Below, piece after piece: positions 27,473 to 37,024 of a stretch of DNA of 64,000 nt. Position numbers and translations under genes: made by a program. Position 1 is the stretch's first letter. Every line of letters begins with the position of its first letter. This DNA is from Anaerolineae bacterium (GTDB lineage Bacteria; Chloroflexota; Anaerolineae; UBA4142; SHND01), in NCBI GenBank assembly GCA_020851635.1, contig JADZCJ010000140.1, positions 1 to 64,000 on the forward strand. Direction: 5' to 3'. The notes below the pieces were generated by a model, which worked only from the letters and a program-made list of their open reading frames with translations, was not told the origin of the DNA and did not search any database.

Positions 27473-28168
27473 TCAATAATTGCGCATCAGCGCCCTCTCT
27501 AACTCTCTGCCGATGCTGTTCCCTATCGGCATCAAATCGTCGCAGGGAAATCGTAGGATATTCTGCTTGGACAATGCTCGCCATAATTCGCGTATATCCT
27601 GTGGATACTGCTTTGATTTGTTTTCAATGTTATGGTTGTTAAAGGGGCTGTTTAGAAAAATCTGCCATGCGTCGAGAATCGTTTGCGGTGAACAGGGTGG
27701 CAAGATGTTGGTGCCAAAACAAACGAGTCCCTTTTCATTCACATTCGGGAATGGCGCATGAAACGCGGCAACACGAGGATCGCGCGTCCATGCTTTATCA
27801 CCCACCGCCCAGATGTAATATTCGAGACGTGTTCCAGCAAAGATGACAGGAGGCATCGGAACCGTAAACCGTGCTGCATTGTTGTCATCCGCAAGGAGCA
27901 ATGTATGAACGCTCGCAGGAATACAAAGCGCAAGCCACTCGGCGCCGTCGGCTTTGCCCCAACACCACACGTCAGGCGGCAAGAATCCACTCCACACCGG
28001 CGCCTTGATGAACACACTTGCTACGGTTTCCGGCGACAGTCCTTTGCGCTGAATGCTATGTTTGTTTTGGCTGCAATAGATAATCTGTCCGTCATCCGTG
28101 AAGACCAGACCGGCGCGGGCGTTGTTTGGAAAAAGCGGTGGCGTAGCCAGCATCGATTTTCGCGGCAC
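27473..28168 (-). CDS. PRTRC-system protein B
   Basis: A 231-residue protein matching the PRTRC protein B pattern: FTVPMPPVIFAGTRLEYYIW (the FPVPLPGLVF-type block), then HAPFPNVNEKGLVCFGTNIL and AWQIFLNSPFNNHN. The protein is soluble with no catalytic motif. The start is GTG with GGAGG seven bases upstream. Gene order F-like, B, A, ThiF is that of PRTRC cassettes on plasmids and integrative elements. Biochemical role unknown. Confidence 0.82.
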   Translation of the reverse strand: MPRKSMLATPPLFPNNARAGLVFTDDGQIIYCSQNKHSIQRKGLSPETVASVFIKAPVWSGFLPPDVWCWGKADGAEWLALCIPASVHTLLLADDNNAARFTVPMPPVIFAGTRLEYYIWAVGDKAWTRDPRVAAFHAPFPNVNEKGLVCFGTNILPPCSPQTILDAWQIFLNSPFNNHNIENKSKQYPQDIRELWRALSKQNILRFPCDDLMPIGNSIGRELERALMRNY

Positions 28169-28191
28169 AATTCATCCTCCATTCGTATTAA

Positions 28192-29148
28192 TCACACGCA
28201 CGCCATCGTAATTGAGCGCGGTGCGACGCTCCAGCTCTTATTCCACAATTCGATGAGATGCGCGCACAGCGACGGCTGCTCGGTCATCTGATGAATCCCA
28301 CTCCAGAACGCGGTCATCATCTTTTCGCCTTGTTTCCATTCGTCGGTGAGCCACTCAATGTTCTCCTCTGTCCAATCGAGCGTCTCAATCATCATCTCTT
28401 CGTCAAGGTCAACGAGTATATTTCCGGTCTCGCGCAATAACACCTCCACCGCGGTCCGCAGCCACTCGTAACCCACAGCGTGCGTCATGTCAAAAAAGAC
28501 ACTTTGGTGGAGCGTCATCAGCGCGTCGCGTGCGTGCGTCTCCACGCCGAACGCAAATGGTTCACCGCGCCATGGATACCAAATTGGAGTAGGGAGCATC
28601 GCGCCATGCTCACCGAAACGGTCATGCAGGGCTTGCCAGCCGTTCTCGTCAGGCGCGAGCCAATTGTTCCACGTAAAACACAGCAGCACTTGGATCGCGT
28701 CGTAGTCGGGCGAATCGGGGTCCCATTCGTCGGAACGCGGTAGAAGCGAGTAAAGCGGGATGTGCGGGATGATGTCATCCCCATCGCGAATTTCTTGAAG
28801 AATCATCTCCATCCAATCGGTACTGATCGGAAAGAGGTGTCGGTCAACGAGTTCAAAGAACTTGGTCTCATTCGGCGCGATGCGAGTGCGCGGGTCAAGC
28901 ACCCAAGCGTCCGGTTTTTGTGAAAGCTCGGAATGTTGGAGTGGAAAATATTTTTTGAACAGCTCTATGAACTTGAGCGACTCTTTCCACGCCTCGAGGT
29001 GCGAGACTGTATTTTTGACGTTTGTCGCTCGCGCTGCCCACGCAATTAGCGCCTTTTTGCATTCTTGCGCGTTGTAGCCACTGCTATCTCTCGGCAGATG
29101 CACAAACCGCGCGGAAGGTTTCAGTCGAACGAAAGAGGAATTGAGCAT
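28192..29148 (-). CDS. Candidate PRTRC-system protein F
   Basis: The 318-residue acidic protein (LLRSD-like PRSDEWDPDSPDYDAIQVLL, then WNNWLAPDENGWQALHDRFG) precedes protein B as protein F does in PRTRC cassettes, and length and Trp/Asp richness fit. I cannot confirm the family by motif, so the name rests on position. The ribosome site is weak. Confidence 0.45.
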   Translation of the reverse strand: MLNSSFVRLKPSARFVHLPRDSSGYNAQECKKALIAWAARATNVKNTVSHLEAWKESLKFIELFKKYFPLQHSELSQKPDAWVLDPRTRIAPNETKFFELVDRHLFPISTDWMEMILQEIRDGDDIIPHIPLYSLLPRSDEWDPDSPDYDAIQVLLCFTWNNWLAPDENGWQALHDRFGEHGAMLPTPIWYPWRGEPFAFGVETHARDALMTLHQSVFFDMTHAVGYEWLRTAVEVLLRETGNILVDLDEEMMIETLDWTEENIEWLTDEWKQGEKMMTAFWSGIHQMTEQPSLCAHLIELWNKSWSVAPRSITMACV

Positions 29149-29155
29149 ACGCGAT

Positions 29156-29461
29156 TCAGAATCCGACTGGCGCGATCATCACAGGTTCAGGCGCCATCTC
29201 TTCGAGCGCATGTACGATCCCATTGACCTCATTTGCTTCGCGCTCACCCGCGTGTGCAGCTTCTTCCATGTCTATGGCAAAGACCTGCAGGTCAAAGAGT
29301 GAGAGTGTTTGGATTTTCGGTTTGAGTTCGATGTACAGCGCTATTGCTGGGTTCAGGTGAGGCGGTGCCGCATCGAGTTCGCGGCGCGCCCACGCAAGAA
29401 ATGTTCGCGCCGGTGTTTTTCGCGCAGTGCGTGAACATGGAGCACGTTTCCTCTTTGGCAT
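29156..29461 (-). CDS. Small hypothetical protein
   Basis: A 101-residue protein with a very basic first twenty residues (KRKRAPCSRTARKTPAR) and a helical remainder. It starts one base after the previous stop behind AAGGG, so it is coupled to the C-like gene. Unrecognised. Confidence 0.55.
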   Translation of the reverse strand: MPKRKRAPCSRTARKTPARTFLAWARRELDAAPPHLNPAIALYIELKPKIQTLSLFDLQVFAIDMEEAAHAGEREANEVNGIVHALEEMAPEPVMIAPVGF

Positions 29462-29462
29462 C

Positions 29463-29753
29463 CTAGCCCTTGGGTGGGTTCTGCTTGATCATGGTTGCGA
29501 TCAGGCAGGTGCCTTCCTGATGATATTCAAATTTGGCATCGGTTGCCGCGCTGTAATGTGGTTCGAGCAATTTGCGTAAATATTCGGTGTCGCGCGCTTC
29601 ATCGGGATCGAGTTCAAACAACACTACCTGTTCGAACATCACTTTGGCTTTTGTTGGCATCTCAGGGGCGAGAGTGCTTGTCGTTACATCTGACTCTACT
29701 TGCTGCACTTGCTTGTCTTGCGAATCTGTGATTACCACCGCTTCACTATCCAT
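29463..29753 (-). CDS. Candidate PRTRC-system protein C (ubiquitin-like tail)
   Basis: A 96-residue protein. After a disordered 35-residue head, the rest (VLFELDPDEARDTEYLRKLL, then FEYHQEGTCLIATMI) could form a small alpha/beta fold and ends in a basic-glycine tail QNPPKG. PRTRC protein C is of similar size and ends with a lysine-glycine tail. A Gly-ending tail next to ThiF and JAMM genes makes it a candidate conjugated or adenylated protein. GAGGAGG precedes the ATG. Confidence 0.45.
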   Translation of the reverse strand: MDSEAVVITDSQDKQVQQVESDVTTSTLAPEMPTKAKVMFEQVVLFELDPDEARDTEYLRKLLEPHYSAATDAKFEYHQEGTCLIATMIKQNPPKG

Positions 29754-29769
29754 TCTGACCTCCTCTGGT

Positions 29770-30501
29770 TTAGAACATCGTCATTTGCGCTGACGGCGCA
29801 ATTGGCTCTGGCTCAATATTGTTCGTCATGATTTGCACTCCTGCCACCTGCGAGGGAGCGCCCTCTTTTTCATTTTTGTCTGGGAGTGCAGGCGGCACAT
29901 TGAGATCAATCTTTTTGGGTCTTTTCTGCGGAGATTGCTTTACGCTGGCGTTCGTGTGGGAACTCGCTTTTTCTTTCTTTGCCGCGCGCCGCTTTTCACT
30001 ATCCGCTTGAAGCTGCGCCTGGCGTTGACGCTCGGCTTCTTCTGTAGCGTGTTGCTCGGCAGCGCGCTGCGGCAAGTCCTGTTGCAAACGTTCGAACAGT
30101 GTCTTGATTTCATTCGGCAGGCGCGGTGCGAGTTCGTCCCAGAGCATCTGTGTTACCTGCGGCGGATACGAGTGTGTGCGCGCCGATATAAAGACCTTGC
30201 GTGCATCAGACAACTGTCCTTCGCGCAGCGGCATGAGTTGTAACAACACCAAGACCGTGCATCGCTCAAAATCGTATGGCTCGTCGTCACGAGAAGACTT
30301 ACGCTGGAACGAACGCGAGAGCTGTGCGTCGGGCTTTGTAGTTTTCGATTGCGTCCGGATTGGTGCTGTGGCTTCTTGCATCTCGCTTTCTGGAGTGTCG
30401 TCGCTTGCAAATGTTTCTTCCGTTTCATTTTCACTTTCATCATTGTCTGTCGCATCTTGTTCAAATGTTTGCTCTTGATGTTTGTCCGTATCTTTAGCCA
30501 T
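29770..30501 (-). CDS. Charged low-complexity protein ending in a clamp-type peptide
   Basis: The 243-residue protein has an acidic, Gln/Thr/Ser-rich N-terminus, a central helical domain (about 85-150), a Lys/Arg/Glu-rich segment (EKRRAAKKEKASS) and a disordered tail ending QMTMF. That end resembles the QLxLF clamp-binding peptide, and the beta clamp gene is immediately upstream in the operon. GGAGG precedes the second of two start codons. It might be PRTRC protein E by position; sequence does not prove it. Confidence 0.55.
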   Translation of the reverse strand: MAKDTDKHQEQTFEQDATDNDESENETEETFASDDTPESEMQEATAPIRTQSKTTKPDAQLSRSFQRKSSRDDEPYDFERCTVLVLLQLMPLREGQLSDARKVFISARTHSYPPQVTQMLWDELAPRLPNEIKTLFERLQQDLPQRAAEQHATEEAERQRQAQLQADSEKRRAAKKEKASSHTNASVKQSPQKRPKKIDLNVPPALPDKNEKEGAPSQVAGVQIMTNNIEPEPIAPSAQMTMF

Positions 30502-30510
30502 CACATCCTC

Positions 30511-31755
30511 CTACTTACCATTCGACAAGTGCATGGGCATCAGTACGTGCGTGTAGCCCGGATTTCCAACTTCGGTGAACATGACGGGCGCGGCAGCGCT
30601 ATTGAATTGCAAGGCGATTTGTGGCGTGTTTACGGACTCGATAAATTCTTTGATGAACTTGCCGTTTAACGCGAGTTTTTGTTCCGCACCCGTGACGCTC
30701 ACAGGCAGCGCGCGGCGCACGTCGCCGCTTTCGGCAGAGACCGCAGCGAGTCGTAGAGTTCCCGCGCCTTCGCTTTCGCCGGGTGTCACTTCGACGATCA
30801 CCAAATTTTGTGCATGCTGGGCAAAGATCAGCGCGAGGTCCACCGCCGCGCCAAGCGCGCTCGTGTCAACGACCATCCGCGTCGCGTGCGTGTTCGGCAC
30901 GAGACTCTGCACGCTTGGAAAATTCCCTTCGAGCAGCGACGCGACGAGACGATAGTTTGGCATGGAGAATTGAATATGCGTTTTAGTTGCATTGATCGCC
31001 AACGCCAAGGTTGCATCGTCGCCAACAATCTTTTCGACATCGTGCAGCACTTGGGCAGGCACGATAGCACGCAGTGACTCTAGAATTCCCGTTGTTGCAG
31101 TTTGCGCGCGCAGCGACAGGCGAAAACCATCCGCCGCAGCGAATGCCAATCCATTCGCGGCAATTTCGCACAACACCCCCGTCAGCACTGGACGCGAATC
31201 GTCCGCCGCAGCGGCATAAGCGACTTGCCGAACGATACTTTTCAGTTCTCTGCCTGGCAGTTCAATCTCAACGCCACTTTCCCATGCAGGCGGATGTGGA
31301 AAATCATTCGCAGGCAGCCCTTTGATGTTGGTCATAATGTCATCACACTGCACGCGCAGAACTTGGGTCGCGGAATCGACTTCAAAATGCAGAGTCGCAT
31401 TTTGCGGCAACCGACTCACCAAATCGGAGAGTGTCGCATACGGCACGGCGATACTGCCGGGAGCGGCCACATGTGCTGCAAGCCATGCGCTGGTCGTCGC
31501 ATTGAGATTGCTGGTTGTAACCACAAACTGCCCGCTCGATGCCTCATTGGTCATCTGCGCAGAGAGCAGAACGCATTTGAGCGCGGGCAAAGCTGTTCGG
31601 GAAGCAACGGTAGGTTTCACATACCGCAACGCGAGCGCCAATGGTGCAGGCGAACACAAAGCATTCAGCGCAGGCGCGGGTTGAAGATTGGGTGTAGAAA
31701 GCGGCGCAGCGAGTTGGAAATTCGTATTCGGACTTTCAGGCAAAGTGGTGTTCAT
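30511..31755 (-). CDS. dnaN: DNA polymerase III beta subunit (sliding clamp)
   Basis: The clamp tethers polymerases and repair proteins to DNA. The 414-residue length is slightly above the usual ~370 because of a Pro/Ala-rich N-terminal tail. Characteristic blocks are ALRYVKPTVASRTALPALKC, YATLSDLVSRLPQNATLHFE, RPVLTGVLCEIAANGLAFAA DGFRLS-type strand pattern, and the C-terminal THVLMPMHLSNGK, where family members end in VMPMRL. ATG 31755 is used here; a GTG two codons upstream has better spacing from AAAGGA. It is an element-borne second copy, inferred from context. Confidence 0.9.
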   Translation of the reverse strand: MNTTLPESPNTNFQLAAPLSTPNLQPAPALNALCSPAPLALALRYVKPTVASRTALPALKCVLLSAQMTNEASSGQFVVTTSNLNATTSAWLAAHVAAPGSIAVPYATLSDLVSRLPQNATLHFEVDSATQVLRVQCDDIMTNIKGLPANDFPHPPAWESGVEIELPGRELKSIVRQVAYAAAADDSRPVLTGVLCEIAANGLAFAAADGFRLSLRAQTATTGILESLRAIVPAQVLHDVEKIVGDDATLALAINATKTHIQFSMPNYRLVASLLEGNFPSVQSLVPNTHATRMVVDTSALGAAVDLALIFAQHAQNLVIVEVTPGESEGAGTLRLAAVSAESGDVRRALPVSVTGAEQKLALNGKFIKEFIESVNTPQIALQFNSAAAPVMFTEVGNPGYTHVLMPMHLSNGK

Positions 31756-31803
31756 GAGCACAGAGATTCCTTTTTTTATTTGAAAATGCGGAGAAAAACG
31801 AAC

Positions 31804-31830
31804 GGCGCGTTGTACACTGTACAACGCGCC
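31804..31830. promoter_or_regulatory. TTGTAC-ACT-GTACAA palindrome (site 2)
   Basis: The core palindrome is at 31810-31824 and extends to a perfect 27-bp inverted repeat with GGCGCG arms. It lies 49 bases upstream of the clamp start and 41 bases after the previous stop. Strong operator candidate that would also form an RNA hairpin. Confidence 0.7.
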
Positions 31831-31871
31831 GGAATGACTTACTCGAATCGGACTGATCGAGTTGAATTAGT

Positions 31872-33386
31872 TTATTCTTCTCCTTCTTTCGCTGTCTCCT
31901 CTTTGGGATTCAGAGCATTAACAGGCAAGTCAACACCCGCGGGCAGAAAGTACATCGTGTGATCGTCATAGTGAAAGCGATAGCCCCACGTTTGCATTTG
32001 CGCGACGGCGCGACAGAGCGGTTTGTGATAACTGAGCCGGCGACGCAGCACGTAAGGAATGACAACCATTATTCGCCCTGCCATATCGCAATACCACCAC
32101 CCGTTGTCGCGCCCGCTGCAAAAATCACCCCACAATTTCACGACGTGATCAGGCAGTGCAAACCCTTCCTCCTCCCCGCGATAGCCCTGCGCCCAGAGAA
32201 ATTGTTTGGCTTGTTCGAGCGCGGGCGTCGCAATTGTCATTTGACGTGTTACTCGGTTTTCCGCATCAAATGTCGCCAGCAATGTATAGCCTGGAAAGCG
32301 TATTACTCGCTGATCGACAATCGCATGTCCTTCAAAAGTTGCCACGGTGCATCCATCAACGCGCTGTGCAATCCAAGGTGTGGACTCTGTAATTTGTGTT
32401 TGTCCACTATGCGCCGCTTCCCATGCCAACATTGTGGTTTGCGCGGTGAGTCCCAAACGCGACAGAGTTTGCAAACTTTCGCGCATCGTATTGGCATATC
32501 CCTTTTCACGCGCGTGCGCCAGAACGCGTTCGGGAAAAGGGAGTTCATTCGCTTGAAGTGAATGGCGCACTATATCGCGAAAAGGTCTTTGCAACGTTGA
32601 GAGCACTAACGCCGGGTAAATGCTATTTGAATGTCCCACGAGAACTTTTTGTACCGCCGCCTCCATCACGTGACGAATCCATATCTCTTCGTTTTCATAC
32701 GATTGGCGTGGCGCATGTTCCATCATAGTGTTCACGCAGCGAGAAATTTCTTCGTTCGCTTGGTGCGTGACATCGCCGTACAAGCGCTGTGCCAGCGTTT
32801 CAAGATCGCGGCAGCAATCCAACAGTGATTTCCCTGTCTCCGCGTGTGTGCGCGATCCGCTCAAGGAATGCACCAACTGCGGTGCGAGAATACGTTCCGC
32901 ATTTTCGAGTGAAGTCAATCCCTCACATTCACGCATTGAATTCCAAATTGCAGCAATGCGGGTGAGCAGATCGGGCTGATGTTGGAAAAGCCATTCGGGA
33001 ACGATGGGCAAGAAAGGGGATTGGGATTCTTCTTGCTTGCGAAGGATGACTTCAAGTTCACCCTCGCGCGGCGCGCTGGCCGTGCGCTCTTGGTTTTCCG
33101 TTCCGGGTTGGGTTGCCTTTCCTTCTACGCTTGTTTCCAAGCTCGCTTTATGGTGCGTTCTAAATGGTGCTGTGGTCGGCGTTGACTGTGCAAGGGCAGA
33201 TATGAAATCGAACAAGTCAGCCATCTCATCTGGTGACGGTGAGACAGTCGAAGGTGGATAATTCTCAACGGGAGTGGTTGTCAAAGCTTCAAGAGGTTCA
33301 ACTGACGGTGTTTCGGTTCCGCTTCCGAGTAGGAGCGTTTCGAGAAAGGAGGCCTGTCGCGTCGAGGTTATTCTGCGATGTCTCAT
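31872..33386 (-). CDS. Hypothetical protein
   Basis: A 504-residue protein with no recognised domain. The first ~115 residues are Thr/Pro/Ser/Glu-rich and look disordered. The rest is helical, then from about 330 a strand-rich part (VRFPGYTLLATFDAENRVTR-like) with KLWGDFCSGRDNGWWYCDMA. It lies between the helicase fusion and the clamp genes and has GAGGTG before its ATG. Confidence 0.6.
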   Translation of the reverse strand: MRHRRITSTRQASFLETLLLGSGTETPSVEPLEALTTTPVENYPPSTVSPSPDEMADLFDFISALAQSTPTTAPFRTHHKASLETSVEGKATQPGTENQERTASAPREGELEVILRKQEESQSPFLPIVPEWLFQHQPDLLTRIAAIWNSMRECEGLTSLENAERILAPQLVHSLSGSRTHAETGKSLLDCCRDLETLAQRLYGDVTHQANEEISRCVNTMMEHAPRQSYENEEIWIRHVMEAAVQKVLVGHSNSIYPALVLSTLQRPFRDIVRHSLQANELPFPERVLAHAREKGYANTMRESLQTLSRLGLTAQTTMLAWEAAHSGQTQITESTPWIAQRVDGCTVATFEGHAIVDQRVIRFPGYTLLATFDAENRVTRQMTIATPALEQAKQFLWAQGYRGEEEGFALPDHVVKLWGDFCSGRDNGWWYCDMAGRIMVVIPYVLRRRLSYHKPLCRAVAQMQTWGYRFHYDDHTMYFLPAGVDLPVNALNPKEETAKEGEE

Positions 33387-33466
33387 AACACACCTCGCGA
33401 TTCATTTGGATGCTGAACATCAGCAATTCTGTTCATTTGTCTGTGAACACGTATCCATCAGAAGTA

Positions 33467-33500
33467 AATATTCCAGATTGCGAATGTAATCTGGAATATT
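33467..33500. other. Intergenic hairpin without U-tract
   Basis: A perfect 13-bp stem AATATTCCAGATT/AATCTGGAATATT with an 8-base loop, just after the stop of the helicase fusion gene. The downstream side is AT-rich but not a clean U-run; it may be a processing or stabilising element. Confidence 0.6.
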
Positions 33501-33501
33501 T

Positions 33502-36500
33502 TCAGAAGAGAGTCGTTTGATACGTCGCTGTGGGCTCCATGGGAGTGAGAGTAATATTTGCGACAGGCGTTTGTTGAGTTGGCAGCAGGATCGCGTTTTC
33601 TGTATCTTTCATCTGATTTAATTCTGTTGCTTGCTTCCGCTCCTGTTCCTGTGCACGTTTCACATTCGCTTCTCGCTCCTTTTCGTGAAACAGCGCGCGT
33701 AGGTCTCTCACTTGTGCTGTCCCTTGCAGCACTTTGCCCAATTGGCTCAAGACGTCATCGGCGTTGGCTTGGCTTGCCATCAGGGATGCTTCGAGACTGT
33801 TGCCATTGACTTTTTCCGCCGCCGCCATTTTCTCCATGATGAGTGACACTGCCGCACTCTCCATCGTGTCACGGTAGACGAGATAGTAGGCGTCCACCTC
33901 ATATTTTTGTGTCAGACGCAATGGACGGCGCAGCGCTTGTTGCATGGTGAAAACCGAATAGTTCGGTTCGTAAAAGATTTCGCGCGGGAAAAATATGAGG
34001 TCGAGGCCGGTTTTCACCAACTCCATATTCGTGATCAAAACCTTGACGCCGTTTCGCACCTGCTGCTCGATCCACGCTTCGCGTTTGCGTGATGAAATCT
34101 TTGACTTGAGCACGGCGACGGGCAGACCTTCGTGCGCGATCAATCTTCGCAGGCGTTCGCTAATATCGCGGGTGCCGGTTTGGCGCAAGTACACGATGAC
34201 GCCGCGCCCTCGCATCACCGCCTCTTGAGTGAGCTCGAGCAATTCCTTTTCCTTGGGATAGAGACGATCTTCGCCAAGGGCTGCGGCGACCGCAATCACT
34301 CCTCCCTCCGGGTCGCGTACCACTTCTTCACGATGCCCGGAATTGCAGTAGCCAAGCAGAGATTGTAAGTAAGCGGCAAGCAGGCGGCGAGGGCTTTCGT
34401 TGTTCGCGCGTAGCTCATCCATCGCCTTTTCGAGCGCCTTTCGCAATTGGTCGTATTCCTTGCGATGGCCATCGGCCAAGTCAATCTCAACCAAATGTTC
34501 GCGCAGCGGCACGAGGTCATAGCCGAGGTCGGCGAGCTGCACGAACACGGTATAGTTTAATAGCCGAACGATCAACTCGGGCGAAATGCCTGCGCGCTCG
34601 CGCACATAAGTTTTGCTGCGACGCTTGGCAGTGAAAACGCCAATGTCGTCTTCGTCGTCCACATTTCCATTGCCCTTGAACGTCACCTCTTCCAGAATCC
34701 CATAGCGTGCGACGAATCGCTGCATTTCGTTCCATCTATATTCGCGGCGAGTTTTTGGATCGAGACGATAGAGGAGCGAAAAAAGTGTGGATGCGTATCC
34801 ACCGTAAAGCGTCCCAGTCATTCCCAACGTATGGCGGCATGATTGCGCGAGCGCGCCCATTGCATAGCCCACATCCGTCGCATGTCCCTTTGCTTCGTGC
34901 ACTTCGTCACTCACGAATAGTCCGAAAAAAGCGGGCAGCTTGCGTCGGACGTATTCGGCAATGGGGTAGCGAATTGTCTTTAATCGCAGCGCATCCACCT
35001 CGCGCTTGCCGCGTTGATTGAGGTGAATCATCTGGAATAGCGGACTGCGACACGCTTGGCAAAAGCGTTTTTTGTTTTCAAAGTAGTCGGCATCCACCGG
35101 ACGATCCTCTGCATCTCGAATTTCGATGCCGCAGCGCGGACAATAGATTTGCTCGCGCAAAAGATAGTAACCATCTTTCAGCGCAGGTGCAACTTGCAGC
35201 GCGTCAAGAGCGCGGCTTGGGTCTTTTGGATAATCGTCGCGCTCGCCCAGATACGCCGCTTGCAGTGTCGCTTCATCGAGCTCTCCGATCAGCGCGTTCC
35301 CGGCGTCCTCATCTCCAAGTTCGTCACTTTCACCATCGAACGTATCGCCATTATTTTCCGAATTGAGCCAGCGCGCCGTTTCAGTTTCGAGCCAATCCCA
35401 AACGCGTGGGGCGTTTGCATCTTGATATGCCGTTTGCTCAAAGTGGAGTTCATGTTTTCGCACGTACGCGGGTTCGTGTCCCGAACCAAGTTTTGCCATC
35501 TCTTTCGAGCAGATAGCGAATGCCATCTGTTCTTTCGGCCGCGCGCGGACTGTGCGCGCAAAACGCGCAACATCGCTGATGCGCCCGACAATTTCTACGT
35601 ACGCGCCCGGCAAAATTTCTTGAATCTCGCGCTTCCATTTGTCAACCAGATGCGCGGGACACATTACGAACACGGGATTTGCTTCCTCCCCCATTAACGC
35701 AGCGAGCGCGGTCCCGATACTCGTTTTCCCAACGCTCATCTCGCCGACGAGTGCGGCACATTTCTCGCGCTGTAAATGAAAATACAACGCGGCGGCAACG
35801 TGCTTTTGCGCCTCGAACAAACCGCACACATTTCGTCGAGGCAAGGGACGATGCGGACTCAGCGCGTTCAGCAACCGCACTTTTTCAGATGGCAGTGATG
35901 TTTCGTAATCCATGTTGTAGATCGGCGGGAACGAATCCATCACGCGCTGCAACAGGATTGCATTCCATTTCTCGCCGAACGCTGCCAGTTTGCCCGTATC
36001 GTCAATGCGCATGAACTCGCCTTGTTCCAGATCAAGAATCAGTAGCTCCGTCACAAAACGGTCGGTCACGCGTTCGGATTCTTCGTCTTCGTTCTCGACC
36101 TGATCCTTGTAGGTGCGCCCTTTGACCAGAATGCGCTCAGCGTTGCGTTCAAGTCGAATATTCTGGACGTGTCCCGCGGCGATAAGCGAAATGAGATGCC
36201 CCTCTTTCAGAGGCATTAGTGGGCGAAAAGTATCCAGTTCCGTCTCGGGGTTAAAGTGCTCGCGCCACCCAGCGGTGTTGCATACGCCGCTCTGTTTAAC
36301 CGCCTCAACCAATTCTTCCGGCGAAAGATTCTTGGCGTAAAAGTAGAAATCGGGGATGGTGCGCGGGGTGGGGAGCGCATACATTGCTTTTTCGTCAAGT
36401 GTCTCGACGAGCAATGGCAGCCCGCCTTGGCACGCATGGTAGAGTGCTTGTTCTTTATCAAGCCCGTCGTCACACGCTTCATCGCGCTTGACGCCGAACA

Positions 36501-37011
36501 CGACGATTTGTTTATAGGCGGCATACTCGGGATCCGGAAACCTGTATGCGCGCAGCGCGTGATACCAACACGCCAGGTAGGCCGCGATCTTGGCATTGAT
36601 GGCGTACTGCGGCACGATGTAGATCAACAGCCCGCCAGGCGCGAGAAATTGCGTGCAGTGTGTCAGGAATTTGTGTTCGAGCCGCTTGCCTTGCACGACA
36701 TCGTACGGCGGGTTGAGCCATAGGAGCTCGAATGCCTCGCGTGCGATCTTGACCATATCAAAATCCTCGGCGACGACGTGATCAAGGCGCAGTGATGCCG
36801 CGTTCGCCCGTTCCAAATCGAGTTCGACGCCGTACGATTCGAGTTCACAAGCGGAAGCGATCGTCGCCGCCGCAATGCCCTCGCCGCAGCAGGGATCCAG
36901 CAATTTCCCACCGTCTCCATTGGATAGACGCACACAACGCGCGATCAATCCCGTCACCCTTTCGGGAGTGGGGTAATATCCCGCTTTGGCGATGGAGGCT
37001 AATCGAGCCAT
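33502..37011 (-). CDS. N6-adenine methyltransferase fused to an SF2 helicase
   Basis: A 1169-residue fusion. The N-terminal ~200 residues form a DNA adenine methyltransferase: LLDPCCGEG for SAM binding and LLWLNPPYD (N100-Y103) for catalysis. A spacer leads to an SF2 ATPase with Walker A GEMSVGKTS (K429), a four-cysteine zinc site (CPRCG and CQACRS, about 624-655) inserted between RecA motifs, and DEVHEA (D702). LGMTGTLYGGYAS fits motif III, and VLITNMELVKTGLDL the C-terminal RecA domain. The last residues are QTTLF, a good clamp-binding peptide. Such fusions occur on phages and integrative elements. Confidence 0.85.
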   Translation of the reverse strand: MARLASIAKAGYYPTPERVTGLIARCVRLSNGDGGKLLDPCCGEGIAAATIASACELESYGVELDLERANAASLRLDHVVAEDFDMVKIAREAFELLWLNPPYDVVQGKRLEHKFLTHCTQFLAPGGLLIYIVPQYAINAKIAAYLACWYHALRAYRFPDPEYAAYKQIVVFGVKRDEACDDGLDKEQALYHACQGGLPLLVETLDEKAMYALPTPRTIPDFYFYAKNLSPEELVEAVKQSGVCNTAGWREHFNPETELDTFRPLMPLKEGHLISLIAAGHVQNIRLERNAERILVKGRTYKDQVENEDEESERVTDRFVTELLILDLEQGEFMRIDDTGKLAAFGEKWNAILLQRVMDSFPPIYNMDYETSLPSEKVRLLNALSPHRPLPRRNVCGLFEAQKHVAAALYFHLQREKCAALVGEMSVGKTSIGTALAALMGEEANPVFVMCPAHLVDKWKREIQEILPGAYVEIVGRISDVARFARTVRARPKEQMAFAICSKEMAKLGSGHEPAYVRKHELHFEQTAYQDANAPRVWDWLETETARWLNSENNGDTFDGESDELGDEDAGNALIGELDEATLQAAYLGERDDYPKDPSRALDALQVAPALKDGYYLLREQIYCPRCGIEIRDAEDRPVDADYFENKKRFCQACRSPLFQMIHLNQRGKREVDALRLKTIRYPIAEYVRRKLPAFFGLFVSDEVHEAKGHATDVGYAMGALAQSCRHTLGMTGTLYGGYASTLFSLLYRLDPKTRREYRWNEMQRFVARYGILEEVTFKGNGNVDDEDDIGVFTAKRRSKTYVRERAGISPELIVRLLNYTVFVQLADLGYDLVPLREHLVEIDLADGHRKEYDQLRKALEKAMDELRANNESPRRLLAAYLQSLLGYCNSGHREEVVRDPEGGVIAVAAALGEDRLYPKEKELLELTQEAVMRGRGVIVYLRQTGTRDISERLRRLIAHEGLPVAVLKSKISSRKREAWIEQQVRNGVKVLITNMELVKTGLDLIFFPREIFYEPNYSVFTMQQALRRPLRLTQKYEVDAYYLVYRDTMESAAVSLIMEKMAAAEKVNGNSLEASLMASQANADDVLSQLGKVLQGTAQVRDLRALFHEKEREANVKRAQEQERKQATELNQMKDTENAILLPTQQTPVANITLTPMEPTATYQTTLF

Positions 37012-37024
37012 GCTGTTTTCTCCA

